DNA of 64,000 nucleotides from Xanthomonas sp. CFBP 8443 (lineage in GTDB: Bacteria > Pseudomonadota > Gammaproteobacteria > Xanthomonadales > Xanthomonadaceae). The stretch covers positions 2,046,001-2,110,000 of the forward strand of contig NZ_CP102592.1 in the NCBI RefSeq assembly GCF_025666195.1, written 5' to 3'. The notes beneath the pieces are model-generated. The model did not search any database. It had not been told where the DNA came from and saw only the letters and a list, made by a program, of their open reading frames with translations. The position numbers were made by a program, and so were the translations under genes. Below, one piece after another: positions 1 to 8,202 of the stretch (position 1 is the stretch's first letter; each line of letters opens with the position of its first letter).

Positions 1-756
1 GTCGCCGACGCCGCCGGCCATGATCATCACCCCGAAGGCCAGCGTCACCAGGGTCAGGATGCCGGCGATGTAGGCGCGCGGAATGGTGCGCCTGGGGTCC
101 TTGGCCTCCTCGGCGGCCATCGCCGCACCTTCGATCGCCAGGAAGAACCAGATCGCGAACGGGATCGCGGCGAAAATGCCGCCGACCGCCGCCAGGCTGA
201 AGCTGTCCGACCCGGCCCAGCCGCCGCGCGCGAAGTTGGCCACGCTGAAGCCCGGCGCGACCACGCCCATGAACACCAGCAGCTCGATCACCGCCAGCAC
301 GGTGACGATCAATTCGAAGGTGGCGGCGATGCCGACGCCGAGGATGTTCAAGGTCATGAAGATGGCGTAGGCGCCGACCGCGGCCAGGCGCGGGTCCAGC
401 GTCGGGAACTGCACATTGAGGTAGGCGCCGATCGCCATCGCGATCGCCGGCGGTGCGAACACGAACTCGATCAGCGTGGCGATGCCGGCGATCATCCCGC
501 CGGCGGTGCCGAATGCGCGCAGGCTGTAGGCGAACGGGCCGCCGGCGTTGGGAATGGCGGTGGTCAGTTCGGTGAAGCTGAAGATGAAGCAGGTGTACAT
601 CACCGCCACCAGCACCGTGGTGACCAGGAAGCCGAGCGTGCCGGCGGCGCCCCAGCCATAGCTCCAGCCGAAGTATTCGCCGGAGATCACCAGGCCCACG
701 GCGATGCCCCACAGGTGCAGGGTTCCGAGGGTGGGTTTGAGCTTTTCGATCGTCAT
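1..756 (-). CDS. eat: Ethanolamine permease (APC family), C-terminal part beyond the window edge
   Basis: This is an inner-membrane amino acid/amine permease of the APC superfamily, read on the minus strand from the ATG at 756. The 252 codons present begin MTIEKLKPTLGTLHLWGIAV and continue with GLVISGEYFGWSYGW, a start that is characteristic of the ethanolamine permease subgroup. At least six hydrophobic segments follow. The segment after residue 215 carries the conserved E-G-A-A-M-A-A-E-E-A-K-D-P-R-R loop. An AGGAG ribosome site lies seven bases before the ATG. Substrate specificity (ethanolamine) is inferred from family resemblance; the usual partners (ethanolamine ammonia-lyase genes) would lie left of the window and cannot be seen. 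The gene is cut by the window boundary, not broken. Confidence 0.85.
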   Translation of the reverse strand, partial: MTIEKLKPTLGTLHLWGIAVGLVISGEYFGWSYGWGAAGTLGFLVTTVLVAVMYTCFIFSFTELTTAIPNAGGPFAYSLRAFGTAGGMIAGIATLIEFVFAPPAIAMAIGAYLNVQFPTLDPRLAAVGAYAIFMTLNILGVGIAATFELIVTVLAVIELLVFMGVVAPGFSVANFARGGWAGSDSFSLAAVGGIFAAIPFAIWFFLAIEGAAMAAEEAKDPRRTIPRAYIAGILTLVTLAFGVMIMAGGVGD

Positions 757-1247
757 GCGCACATCTCCTGGACGGGGGGAGGGAGAGCGAACGCCGCGGC
801 GAGATCCGCCGCGGGGACTGCGATTGCGCATTGCGCGCCGTTGCGGGCGCCCGGCCACCGCTGCAGGCTGGCCGCCCAGCGGTTATACCGCAAAGCAGCA
901 TGGCGTCGCGCGCCTGGCCCGCGGCCGCATTTGGATACGATCGATGGTGGTGGCTGCGCTATGCTCGGCGCAGAGGTCAGGGGGGCCGTCAGTCCGGTAG
1001 GGACGGGCTACGCCGTGTTCGGCGCGGACGGGACGAGGAAGATCGAGTGGATTCATGCCGATGAGCGGGCGCGTGTCGCCGCCGTACCGGGCGCGCGCAA
1101 GCGCGTCCGGCCGGTTCGTCGTGTTCGGTGCCCAGGCGCCTGCGCGCCATCGACAGGCGGCGGCGAGCCGTGGCGCCAGGCGCGCAGTTGGACGCCGGGT
1201 ACGCAGCGTGGCCCAGCCCCGGCGCGCCGACAGGCCATGATCGACGT
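757..1247. other. Intergenic region between divergent permease and diguanylate cyclase genes
   Basis: About 490 bases without a gene I can support. All open frames here are high-GC shadows with Arg/Ala/Pro-rich translations and no recognisable start context. It must hold the divergent promoters of the flanking genes, but I see no clear -35/-10 pair, operator palindrome or RNA hairpin. Confidence 0.5.
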
Positions 1248-2933
1248 ATGACGCGCACGTGCCGTTGGTCGCGCTGGCTGCTGTTGCTGTGCGTGTGCGC
1301 GGCCGACGCCGCGCTCGCGCAGCGCGTGCACTTGCAACGCCTGCCCGCCGATCCGCCGGCCGCGGAGGTGGTGGCGGGCGCACACCTGGCGCAACTGCAG
1401 GACGACCTGCATGGCAGCACCTTGTACGAGCCGTTGAAGACGCCGACCTGGTGGCGGGTGCGCGCCGATCGGGCGATCGGCGCCGACGGCGATCCGCAAC
1501 TGGTGCTGCAGGCGCCGTACCTGACCCGGGTGGAAGCCTGGGTGCCGGGCCAGGCCGCGCCGACCCGGCATGCGCTGTACGGCGCCGACGCCGACCTGGG
1601 CTATTCGACCCGCGCGCTGGTCATCGCGCTGCCGCATGGCCTGCCGCAAGGCGCCTCGGTCTGGCTGCGGGTGCAGGCGCCGGCGGCGGTCCCGATGCCG
1701 GTGTCGATCGCGCCGCTGGCGCAGGTGCATCGCGACGATCTGCACTACGTCGGCTGGCGCGCCTTCATCATCGGCTCGACCGCGGTGCTGGCGATCCTGG
1801 CCATCGCGTTGTGGGCGCGATTGCGCGAGCGGGTCTACGGCTATTTCACCGCCAACGTCCTGTGCGTGCTGCTGTACCTGCTCGGCATCGGCGGCGAAGC
1901 GCGGGCGGTGCCGGGCCTGGACGTCCTGTTCGCTTCTTCGCCGGCGCCGATACGGATCGTGGCGGCGCTCGGCGGCTTCTTCATCATCAACTTCCAGCGC
2001 CGGCAACTGGAAATGCACCGGCATCTGCCGCGGCTGGACCGGGTGCTGCAAGCCTGCGCGACCGTCCTGCTGTGCATCGCCGTGGCCTGCCTGGTGTCGA
2101 CGGCGTCCTGGCTGAGCCTGCTGGGCAACCTGGCGCTGATCCTCGGCGCCATGTTGCTGCTGCCGTGCTCGCTGCTGCTGGCCTTGCGCGGGCAGCGCTA
2201 CGCCTGGCACCTGCTGGCGTCGTGGGCGCCGCTGCTGACGTTCTGCGTGCTGCGTTGCCTGGAGCTGAGCGGCTGGCTGCGCCTGGACCAGGCCACGCCG
2301 TGGGTGGCGCACGGGATCAGCCTGGCGCTGGCCAGTTCGTGCCTGCTGGTGACGATCGGCCTGGCCGAGCAGATGCTGGAGCTGCGCCGCGATCGCGACC
2401 GGGTGAGCCGGCTGGCGACGGTGGACGGCCTCACCGGCATGCTGACCCGCGCGGCCACGCAGCAGCGCCTGGCGCAGGCGATGCTGGACGCCACGGCCGC
2501 CGCGCAGCCGCTGGCCGTGGCCTATATCGACATCGACCACTTCAAGCGCATCAACGACGTGCACGGCCACGCCGCAGGCGACGACTGCCTGCGCTGGGTC
2601 GCCGCATGCGCCCGTGCGCGCCTGCGCAGCACCGACACGCTCGGCCGTCAGGGCGGCGACGAGATGCTGGTGCTGATGCCGGGCGCCACGCTTGCCGCGG
2701 CGCGACGCGTGGCCGAGGACATCTGCAGGCATCTGCACGAACAGCCCCTGCAGCGCGACGGGCAGACGCTGGCATGCACGCTGAGCGTCGGCGTGGCCCA
2801 ATGGCGGCCAGGCGAAAGCATCGAGTCGCTGTTGCAGCGCGCCGACGCCGCGCTCTACGCCAGCAAGGCCGCCGGCCGCAACCGGGTCAGCGTTTCCGCG
2901 ATCACGTCCACCCACCAGGAGTCTCCGCCATGA
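1248..2933 (+). CDS. Membrane diguanylate cyclase with periplasmic sensor domain
   Basis: A 561-residue signalling protein predicted to make cyclic di-GMP. The ATG at 1248 is chosen because it gives a clean signal peptide (MTRTCRWSRWLLLLCVCAAD, cleavage near ALA-Q24); a longer frame from 1128 would bury it. Residues about 25-165 form a periplasmic beta-rich 7TMR-DISM-like domain, 170-380 hold about seven membrane helices, and 395-550 are a GGDEF domain. The signature is G-G-D-E-M at residues 469-473, with Met in place of the usual Phe. The substrate/metal motif YIDIDHFKRIND is intact, and an inhibitory site R-S-T-D lies five residues before the signature, so the enzyme should be active and product-inhibited. 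The stop overlaps the next start (ATGA), so the peptidase downstream is translationally coupled. The ligand sensed is unknown. Confidence 0.85.
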   Translation: MTRTCRWSRWLLLLCVCAADAALAQRVHLQRLPADPPAAEVVAGAHLAQLQDDLHGSTLYEPLKTPTWWRVRADRAIGADGDPQLVLQAPYLTRVEAWVPGQAAPTRHALYGADADLGYSTRALVIALPHGLPQGASVWLRVQAPAAVPMPVSIAPLAQVHRDDLHYVGWRAFIIGSTAVLAILAIALWARLRERVYGYFTANVLCVLLYLLGIGGEARAVPGLDVLFASSPAPIRIVAALGGFFIINFQRRQLEMHRHLPRLDRVLQACATVLLCIAVACLVSTASWLSLLGNLALILGAMLLLPCSLLLALRGQRYAWHLLASWAPLLTFCVLRCLELSGWLRLDQATPWVAHGISLALASSCLLVTIGLAEQMLELRRDRDRVSRLATVDGLTGMLTRAATQQRLAQAMLDATAAAQPLAVAYIDIDHFKRINDVHGHAAGDDCLRWVAACARARLRSTDTLGRQGGDEMLVLMPGATLAAARRVAEDICRHLHEQPLQRDGQTLACTLSVGVAQWRPGESIESLLQRADAALYASKAAGRNRVSVSAITSTHQESPP

Positions 2934-3886
2934 GCGCACGTCCCGCCGTCTCCGCACTCGATCCCGCGCAACTGCGCGTCGCCGACATCCTGCTGCAGCT
3001 GGGCCGCGGCCCGGTCTCGGAACTGATCGCCTGGTGCGGCGACAGCATCTACAGCCATGCCGCGATCGTGGTCGACCAGGACCAGTTGATCGAAGCGGCG
3101 GCCGACGGCGTGCGCCGCTATCCGCTGCAGCAGCGGCTGGCCGATACCGGCAACTATCTGCTGATCGATGCCTACCGGCCGCTGAGCGACGCCGGCATCG
3201 CGCTCGAGGACGCCGATCGCGCCAGCGTGCTGGCCAAGGCGCAGTCCTTGCTCGGAATCCCATATCCGCTGGACAGCCTGGCCACGCTGGGCGTGCTGGT
3301 GGCGATCCGCGGCAAGTGGCCGCAACACTGGCTGGCGCGGATCGTGGTGCGCGAGGCGCTGGACCATCTGGTCCGCGACACCCCCTCGCACATGGTGTGC
3401 AGCGAAGTGGTGTATCGCGCCCTGGCCGAATGCGACGCACAGCCGAGCGGGCGGCTGGCGCCGCAGATCGTGCTCAGCGGTCCGACCCACCTGCCGTTCC
3501 CGGACATGGACTGGAAGGCGCTGTGGGAGGAGGTCTGGCAGTTGCTGCACCCCAAGCGGCAGCAGGCGCTCGGCGACGTGGCGCAGCGCCTGGCCGCGGT
3601 GGAGGGGGCGCCGGCGGGCATGCTGGCGTCGTCGCTGACCATGGTCGACGACGACGAACTGGCCGCACGCGCCAATGCGGTCCGCGCCGGGCTTGGCCTG
3701 GACCCGCTGCCGATCACCACGCAAGCGCAGGACGACGGTTCGCTGCTGCTGGAGGCCACCGCCGACGCCACGCCGACGCCGCTGCCGCATCCCAATCCGA
3801 AGCTGGTGATGCCGCTGGATCTGGCCAACAGCCCCTCGCACGTGGTGTTGGGCCGGCTGCTGCAGGCGGAGGATGCGCCGGCATAG
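2930..3886 (+). CDS. Permuted papain-fold (NlpC/P60-like, YiiX/YebB type) cysteine peptidase
   Basis: A 318-residue protein starting on the ATG that overlaps the upstream stop. The N-terminal domain has the order seen in permuted NlpC/P60 proteins: an early histidine block (YSHAAIVVD, about residues 42-50) and a late cysteine block (HMVCSEVVYRAL, near residue 155). These are the likely catalytic His and Cys; the order is opposite to ordinary papain. The substrate could be a peptide, amide or lipid ester. No signal peptide or membrane helix is visible. The last 120 residues are a Pro/Ala-rich extension with no domain I recognise. Coupling to a diguanylate cyclase suggests a cell-envelope or biofilm role, but that is only inference. 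Confidence 0.7.
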   Translation: MSARPAVSALDPAQLRVADILLQLGRGPVSELIAWCGDSIYSHAAIVVDQDQLIEAAADGVRRYPLQQRLADTGNYLLIDAYRPLSDAGIALEDADRASVLAKAQSLLGIPYPLDSLATLGVLVAIRGKWPQHWLARIVVREALDHLVRDTPSHMVCSEVVYRALAECDAQPSGRLAPQIVLSGPTHLPFPDMDWKALWEEVWQLLHPKRQQALGDVAQRLAAVEGAPAGMLASSLTMVDDDELAARANAVRAGLGLDPLPITTQAQDDGSLLLEATADATPTPLPHPNPKLVMPLDLANSPSHVVLGRLLQAEDAPA

Positions 3887-3982
3887 CTTCAGGGTGGGAT
3901 GCGGGAAACTGCGTCAGCTGTGACTGCTGCATCAGCTGCGACGGTTGTGGCAGCTGCGGCAGTGCGTTGGCGGATAGTGCCT

Positions 3983-4222
3983 GTCGCGGCTGAAGCCGCT
4001 CCTACAAGGGACGCGGACGCTTGCCATGTGCACTGTAGGAGCGGCTTCAGCCGCGACCTTGCCGAAGCCGGAAGGTCCGCCGCTGCGCCGATCGCGACCG
4101 AAGCCGGTGCTACAGAAGGGCAAGCGCGCTTCGACATTTGTGGGAGCGACTTCTGTGGGAGCGACTTCAGTCGCGACGGGCTCTACCGGTAAGGCCCGTC
4201 GCGACTGAAGTCGCTCCCACAA
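3983..4222. repeat. Cluster of REP-like palindromic repeats (two inverted pairs)
   Basis: Short palindromic units of the form TGTAGGAGCGGCTTCAGCC / GGCTGAAGCCGCTCCTACA occur at 3983-4006 (minus) and 4034-4057 (plus). A variant with GACTTCAGTCGC occurs at 4154-4177 (plus) and 4199-4222 (minus), with a decayed copy near 4090-4117. Each pair points in opposite directions and could form one long hairpin at the convergent ends of the peptidase (plus) and the M23 gene (minus). The same family recurs at 25067, 38722-39344, 40592 and 40864. They look like non-autonomous repeats mobilised by a REP-associated transposase located elsewhere; the region 3887-4235 holds no gene. Confidence 0.85.
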
Positions 4223-4235
4223 AAAACAGTTGCTG

Positions 4236-5096
4236 TTACTTGGTCCGCTCCAGCACCAGCAGCGGATCCACACGCACGTCGAACCAGTTCATTCCCCAAT
4301 GCAGGTGCGGACCGGTCGCGCGGCCGGTGGCGCCGACTGCGCCGAGCACCTGGCCCTGGGCGATGCGGTCGCCGACCTTCACGTCGATCCGCGACAGGTG
4401 CAGGAAATTGGAGCTGACCCCGTAGCCGTGGTCGAGCAGCACGGTGCCGCCGGTCAGGTACAGGTCCGGCGCGGCGAAGGTGACCACCCCGGCCGCCGGC
4501 GCCTTGACCGGGGTGCCGGTGGGCACGGCGATGTCCATGCCGGAGTGGCCGGCGCCGGCTTGCCCGTTGTACACGCGGGCGTTGCCGAAGCGGCCGCTGA
4601 TGCGGCCCTGCACCGGCCAGATGAAGGGCGCGGCGAAGTCGGTGCGGTCGTCGTCGCGGTCGCGCGCGGCGCTGACCTGGGCCTGTTCGCGCTTGATCCG
4701 CTCGGCGACCGCCGGCGGCGGGTTGACCGTCTTCGGCGGCACGCCGTTGACGCGTTCGAGCGGCCAGTCGCGCGGGGTCACCGCGATGTCGATGGTCTCG
4801 CTGCCGCCGTCGGCGCGCTGCACCAGGAGCCGCAGCGGGCCGCGTTCGTCGCGGCCGATGCCGAACACCACGCTGCCGTAGCCGCTGACCCGCAGCGTGC
4901 GCCCGGCGTACTGCACGCGGCTGCCCGGCGGCACCTTGCCGATCACCAACGCACCCTGCGAGGTGCTGGCGGGGAATACGCTGCGCGTGTCGGCGCTGGC
5001 GGCGGGCGCGGCCTGCGCCTGCAGCGACGGCATCGCCGCGCCCCACGCCAGCAGGCCGAGCGCCAGCGCGGCGCCCGGCAGCATCGTGCGCCGCAT
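4236..5096 (-). CDS. M23 (LytM-type) zinc endopeptidase, exported
   Basis: A 286-residue exported peptidoglycan hydrolase or hydrolase activator. The ATG at 5096 overlaps the last base of the dihydroorotase stop and opens a signal peptide (MRRTMLPGAALALGLLAWGA, cleavage near LQAQA). Residues about 35-105 form a beta-rich region, and 155-275 are the peptidase M23 domain. The zinc ligands are visible: GHSGMDIA (His and Asp) and the HLHWG block, with a catalytic His in NFLHLSRI. All metal ligands are present, so it should be an active enzyme and not a degenerate EnvC/NlpD-like activator. It is the last gene of a run with yidD and dihydroorotase. A longer reading frame running up to 5588 exists but is the shadow of dihydroorotase. 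Confidence 0.88.
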   Translation of the reverse strand: MRRTMLPGAALALGLLAWGAAMPSLQAQAAPAASADTRSVFPASTSQGALVIGKVPPGSRVQYAGRTLRVSGYGSVVFGIGRDERGPLRLLVQRADGGSETIDIAVTPRDWPLERVNGVPPKTVNPPPAVAERIKREQAQVSAARDRDDDRTDFAAPFIWPVQGRISGRFGNARVYNGQAGAGHSGMDIAVPTGTPVKAPAAGVVTFAAPDLYLTGGTVLLDHGYGVSSNFLHLSRIDVKVGDRIAQGQVLGAVGATGRATGPHLHWGMNWFDVRVDPLLVLERTK

Positions 5097-6433
5097 CAGC
5101 GGTCGAACGCCAGGCGCTGTCCGTTGGGGCTGCCGACCAGACGGGTGCCGTCCCAGGCCAGCTCGCCGTTGACCCAGGTCGCGGCGATCCTGGAGCGGAA
5201 CGTGCGGCCCTCGAACGGCGACCAGCCGCACTTGGACAGGATGTCCTCGCGGCGCACGGTGAAGGAGACGTCGTCGATCAGCACCAGGTCGGCGTGGTAG
5301 CCCTCGCGCAGGAAGCCGCGCTCGTGCACGTCGAACAGCAGCGCCGGCGCATGCGCGAATTTGTGCACCACCTGCGCCACGCTGAGCCGGCCCTCGTGCA
5401 CCAGTTCCAGCGCCGCGACCAGCGCGTACTGCACCAGCGGCAGGCCCGACGGCGCCTGCGCATACGGCTTGCTCTTCTCTTCCCAGGTGTGCGGCGCGTG
5501 GTCGGTGGCGAGCACGTCGATCACGTCCTCGGCCAGCGCGCGGATCAGCGCCTCGCGGTCGCTGGCGTCCTTGATCGCCGGGTTGCACTTGATCAGGTTG
5601 CCCAGCGTGGCGTAGTCGGCGCGGTCGAAGCGCAGGAAGTGGATGCAGGTCTCTGCGGTGATGCGCTTGCCCTGGATCGGGCCGGGCGCGAACAGCGCCA
5701 GTTCGTCGGCGGTGGAGATGTGCAGCACGTGCAGGCGGGTGCCGTGCTTCTTGGCCAGCGACACCGCCAGCTGCGAGGATTTCAGGCAGGCCTCGCGCGA
5801 GCGGATGTCCGGGTGCATCTCCGGGGTCAGCGCCTCGCCGTACTTTTCCTTGAACGCGGCCAGGGTCGCGTCGATGGTCGGGGTGTCTTCGCAGTGGGTG
5901 ATGATCGGGGTCGGCGCGTCGCGGAAGATCGCGTCCAGGGTCTGCGGGTTGTCCACCAGCATGTTGCCGGTGGAGGCACCCATGAACACCTTGATCCCCG
6001 GTGCGGTCTTCGGGTCCAGGGTCTGGATCGCGGCCAGGTTGTCGTTGCTGGCGCCCAGGTAGAAGCCGTAGTTGCCCCAGGCGCGGCCGCCGGCGGCGTC
6101 GTACTTGGCCTGCAGCGCGGCCGCGTCCAGGGTCGGCGGGTTGGTGTTGGGCATGTCCATGAAGCTGGTCAGGCCGCCGGCCACCGCGGCCGCCGACTCG
6201 CTGGCGATGTCGCCCTTGTGGGTCAGGCCGGGTTCGCGGAAGTGCACCTGGTCGTCGATCATGCCGGGCAGCAGCCAGCGCCCGGCGGCGTCGACCACGG
6301 TCTCGCCGTCGCGGGCGGCCAGCTGCGGGGCGATCGCGGCGATGCGGCCGTCGGCGATGCGCAGGTCGCCCTGGGTTTCCCGGCCTTCATTGACCAGGCG
6401 GGCGTTGACGATGAGGGTGGAGGAGGCGGGCAT
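5096..6433 (-). CDS. pyrC: Dihydroorotase (class I-like, PyrC of the DDQVHFREPG subgroup)
   Basis: A 445-residue amidohydrolase that closes carbamoyl-aspartate to dihydroorotate in pyrimidine synthesis. The metal motif appears as MIDDQVHFREPGLTHKGD (about residue 58), followed by SFMDMPNTNPPT, and ITHCEDTP and LHVLHISTADEL carry further metal-binding histidines; VLATDHAPHTWEEK holds the catalytic Asp. Gln stands where many class I enzymes have the first His of H-x-H; I believe this is normal for this subgroup. The ATG at 6433 directly follows the yidD stop (6434), and the stop overlaps the M23 start, so all three genes are probably one transcript. An allantoinase is the main alternative, but the REPGLTHKGD block favours dihydroorotase. 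Confidence 0.88.
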   Translation of the reverse strand: MPASSTLIVNARLVNEGRETQGDLRIADGRIAAIAPQLAARDGETVVDAAGRWLLPGMIDDQVHFREPGLTHKGDIASESAAAVAGGLTSFMDMPNTNPPTLDAAALQAKYDAAGGRAWGNYGFYLGASNDNLAAIQTLDPKTAPGIKVFMGASTGNMLVDNPQTLDAIFRDAPTPIITHCEDTPTIDATLAAFKEKYGEALTPEMHPDIRSREACLKSSQLAVSLAKKHGTRLHVLHISTADELALFAPGPIQGKRITAETCIHFLRFDRADYATLGNLIKCNPAIKDASDREALIRALAEDVIDVLATDHAPHTWEEKSKPYAQAPSGLPLVQYALVAALELVHEGRLSVAQVVHKFAHAPALLFDVHERGFLREGYHADLVLIDDVSFTVRREDILSKCGWSPFEGRTFRSRIAATWVNGELAWDGTRLVGSPNGQRLAFDR

Positions 6434-6688
6434 TCAGTGTTTTCCTGGGCTGCGGCAGGCCGGCGGCGCCGCGGGATCGGGCACCGGGTCGAACCCGCCG
6501 GGGTGGAAGGGATGGCAACGGCCGACGCGGCGGGCGGCCATCCAGCCCCCGCGCAGCGCGCCGTAGCGGGCAAGGGCGGTGACCGCATAGGCTGAGCAAC
6601 TGGGCACGAAACGGCAGCGCGGACCCAGCAGGGGGCTGATGAAGCGCTGGTACAGGCGCAGCAAGGCGATGAGAGCGCGGGCGATCAC
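6434..6688 (-). CDS. yidD: YidD membrane protein insertion efficiency factor
   Basis: An 84-residue protein starting with GTG at 6688 ([20 protein letters not shown]). The family blocks are clear: [21 protein letters not shown] and [24 protein letters not shown], including the three conserved cysteines. YidD is a small amphipathic inner-membrane-associated protein that helps YidC insert proteins. It is usually found between rnpA and yidC; here it instead heads a run with dihydroorotase. No ATG is available in frame near the N-terminus, which is why GTG is chosen. Confidence 0.9.
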   Translation of the reverse strand: MIARALIALLRLYQRFISPLLGPRCRFVPSCSAYAVTALARYGALRGGWMAARRVGRCHPFHPGGFDPVPDPAAPPACRSPGKH

Positions 6689-6748
6689 CCGGCCATGATA
6701 TGCCAGTTGCGCGACGGGCCGCCGTTCACCGGCGTGTAGGCCGTGTGG

Positions 6749-6777
6749 TTGCCGCTGGGGGGCGGGTAGGCTATAAA
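6749..6777 (+). promoter_or_regulatory. Sigma-70-type promoter of dksA
   Basis: TTGCCG (6749-6754) and TATAAA (6772-6777) are separated by exactly 17 bases, about 45 bases before the dksA GTG. It is the best vegetative promoter match visible in this GC-rich window. The same stretch lies upstream of yidD on the other strand, so the intergenic region is divergent. Confidence 0.6.
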
Positions 6778-6821
6778 GGCCCGCTTTCCCGGGCCCCGGG
6801 GAAACCAAGGAAGAGCGATTC

Positions 6822-7925
6822 GTGGCTGCTAAAAAACCTGCAAAGAAGGCCGTCAAGGCCGCCAAGAAGCCCGTCCCGCCCGTTGCCAAGAAGGCGACGG
6901 CGTCCGCTGCTGCCAAGCCGCTGAAGAAACCGGTGGCGAAGCCGGCAGCCAAGCCTGCGCCGGCAAAGAAGGCCCCGGCCAAGGCGGCGGCGAAGAAGCC
7001 GGCGCCCAAGCCGGCCGCCGCGCCCGCCAAGAAGGCCCAGGCCAAGCCGCCCGCCAAGCCAGCCAAGCCGGCGGCCAAGCCCGCCGCCGCGCCAAAGCAG
7101 GCCGCGCCCGCAGCAAAGTCGGCCACGCCGGCGGCGAAGCAGGCCGTGCCCGCAGCAAAGCAGAAATCGGCTACCGCCCCGGCCACCCCGGCGGTGTCCA
7201 AATCCGTACCGAAGCCGGCTGCCAAGCCGGCGCCGGCCAAGTCTGTCCCGGCCAAGGCCGTCACGCCTGCCGCAGCCCCGGTGTCCAAGCCGGTCGCCGC
7301 CAAGCCTGCCGCGCCCTCGGCCCCGCCACATAAGAATCCCGTGTCCGTTTCGAAATCCTCCGCGAAAACCCCGACCAAATCCGAATCCACCCCCAAGGCG
7401 CCGATCGCCAAGCCGACCGGCAAGGTTGCCGTCGCCGTGACCGCCAAGTCCAACACGCCCACCAAGCCGGCCAAGTACAAAGTGGTCGAGTACAAGACCG
7501 ACGAAGCCACGGGCCGTCCGATCCTGCCCAAGGGCTACAAGCCGGCCGGCGACGAGGAGTACATGAGCACGCTGCAGCAGGAGTACTTCCGCCAGCGCCT
7601 GCTCAACTGGCGCGCCGATCTGGTGGAGGAGTCCAAGCAGACCATCGAGAACCTGCGCGACGAAGTCCGCGACATCGGCGACGAGGCCGAGCGCGCCACC
7701 CGCGAGACCGAGAACTCGCTGGAACTGCGCACCCGCGACCGCTACCGCAAGCTGATCGGCAAGATCGACAGCACGCTCAAGCGCCTGGATGCCGGCGACT
7801 ACGGCTACTGCGTCGATACCGGCGAAGAAATCGGCCTGGAGCGCCTGGAGGCGCGCCTGACCGCCGAGCGCACCATCGACGCGCAGGAACGCTGGGAACA
7901 CCTGCAGAAGCAGCAGGGCGACTGA
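6822..7925 (+). CDS. dksA: DksA-family RNA polymerase-binding protein with Lys/Ala/Pro-rich N-terminal tail and lost zinc ligands
   Basis: A 367-residue protein from the GTG at 6822. Residues 1-210 are an Ala-Lys-Pro tail resembling histone H1 C-termini, probably binding nucleic acid. Residues 240-365 are a DksA/TraR domain: the coiled coil with tip motif D-E-A-E-R-A (matching the D-x-x-D-x-A that reaches the polymerase active site), followed by the [17 protein letters not shown] block. The four zinc-finger positions read Cys330, Thr333, Thr351, Ala354 instead of four cysteines, so the globular domain probably folds without zinc. DksA acts with ppGpp on rRNA and amino acid promoters. The gene has its own promoter and terminator and stands alone. 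The tail is known in Xanthomonas DksA annotations to my knowledge. Confidence 0.88.
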   Translation: MAAKKPAKKAVKAAKKPVPPVAKKATASAAAKPLKKPVAKPAAKPAPAKKAPAKAAAKKPAPKPAAAPAKKAQAKPPAKPAKPAAKPAAAPKQAAPAAKSATPAAKQAVPAAKQKSATAPATPAVSKSVPKPAAKPAPAKSVPAKAVTPAAAPVSKPVAAKPAAPSAPPHKNPVSVSKSSAKTPTKSESTPKAPIAKPTGKVAVAVTAKSNTPTKPAKYKVVEYKTDEATGRPILPKGYKPAGDEEYMSTLQQEYFRQRLLNWRADLVEESKQTIENLRDEVRDIGDEAERATRETENSLELRTRDRYRKLIGKIDSTLKRLDAGDYGYCVDTGEEIGLERLEARLTAERTIDAQERWEHLQKQQGD

Positions 7926-7948
7926 GCCGTCTGCCTGGCGACAACATC

Positions 7949-7977
7949 AAGGGCCGGTCCAATGACCGGCCCTTTTT
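7949..7977 (+). terminator. Rho-independent terminator after dksA
   Basis: An 11-bp perfect stem, AAGGGCCGGTC and GACCGGCCCTT, with a CAAT loop and a following T-run. It sits between the convergent dksA and Cys-rich peptide genes and clearly serves the plus strand. Confidence 0.9.
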
Positions 7978-7994
7978 CGTTGCTGCGATTGAGG

Positions 7995-8189
7995 TTAGGG
8001 CAGCAGACAACACCCGATTCTCTGACCGCCATACTGACATCCGGGCTTGCACGGGCACCCTGTATCGGGGTTGACGCACTTGCTGCCGGAGCTGTGGGAG
8101 CTCACCGCCTGCGCTGCGCCGAAGCTCAGGGATCCGATCACTGCCAATGCCACCAGGGCACCCTTGATTCGCTGTGCTGCCGTCTTCAT
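7995..8189 (-). CDS. Small exported six-cysteine peptide
   Basis: A 64-residue precursor. The ATG at 8189 is chosen because it is preceded by GGAGC at a suitable distance and gives a signal peptide (MKTAAQRIKGALVALAVIGS, cleavage near AQA-V29). The mature part of about 36 residues contains six cysteines (38, 45, 47, 51, 60, 61), including a C-P-C and a terminal G-C-C, with many Gly and Pro. The start lies 13 bases after the stop of the redoxin gene, so both are one operon. I recognise no family. The arrangement suggests a disulphide-rich or cofactor-bearing periplasmic peptide whose thiols are handled by the neighbouring redoxin. It could also be a small metal-binding protein. Confidence 0.7.
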   Translation of the reverse strand: MKTAAQRIKGALVALAVIGSLSFGAAQAVSSHSSGSKCVNPDTGCPCKPGCQYGGQRIGCCLLP

Positions 8190-8202
8190 GGTTGGAGCTC
8201 CG

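Noticed and set aside
1053..3440. 795-codon open frame on the minus strand
   Set aside because: It is antisense to the diguanylate cyclase and peptidase, translates to Arg/Gln/Ala-rich low-complexity sequence, and has no ribosome site or domain. Such frames are common in GC-rich genomes.
4183..5046. 287-codon minus-strand frame over the M23 gene
   Set aside because: It is a frame-shifted reading of the M23 coding sequence; the real frame has the zinc motifs and signal peptide.
6822..7460. Separate histone H1-like gene
   Set aside because: The Lys/Ala/Pro tract is in frame with the DksA domain, with no stop or internal start with a ribosome site between them.
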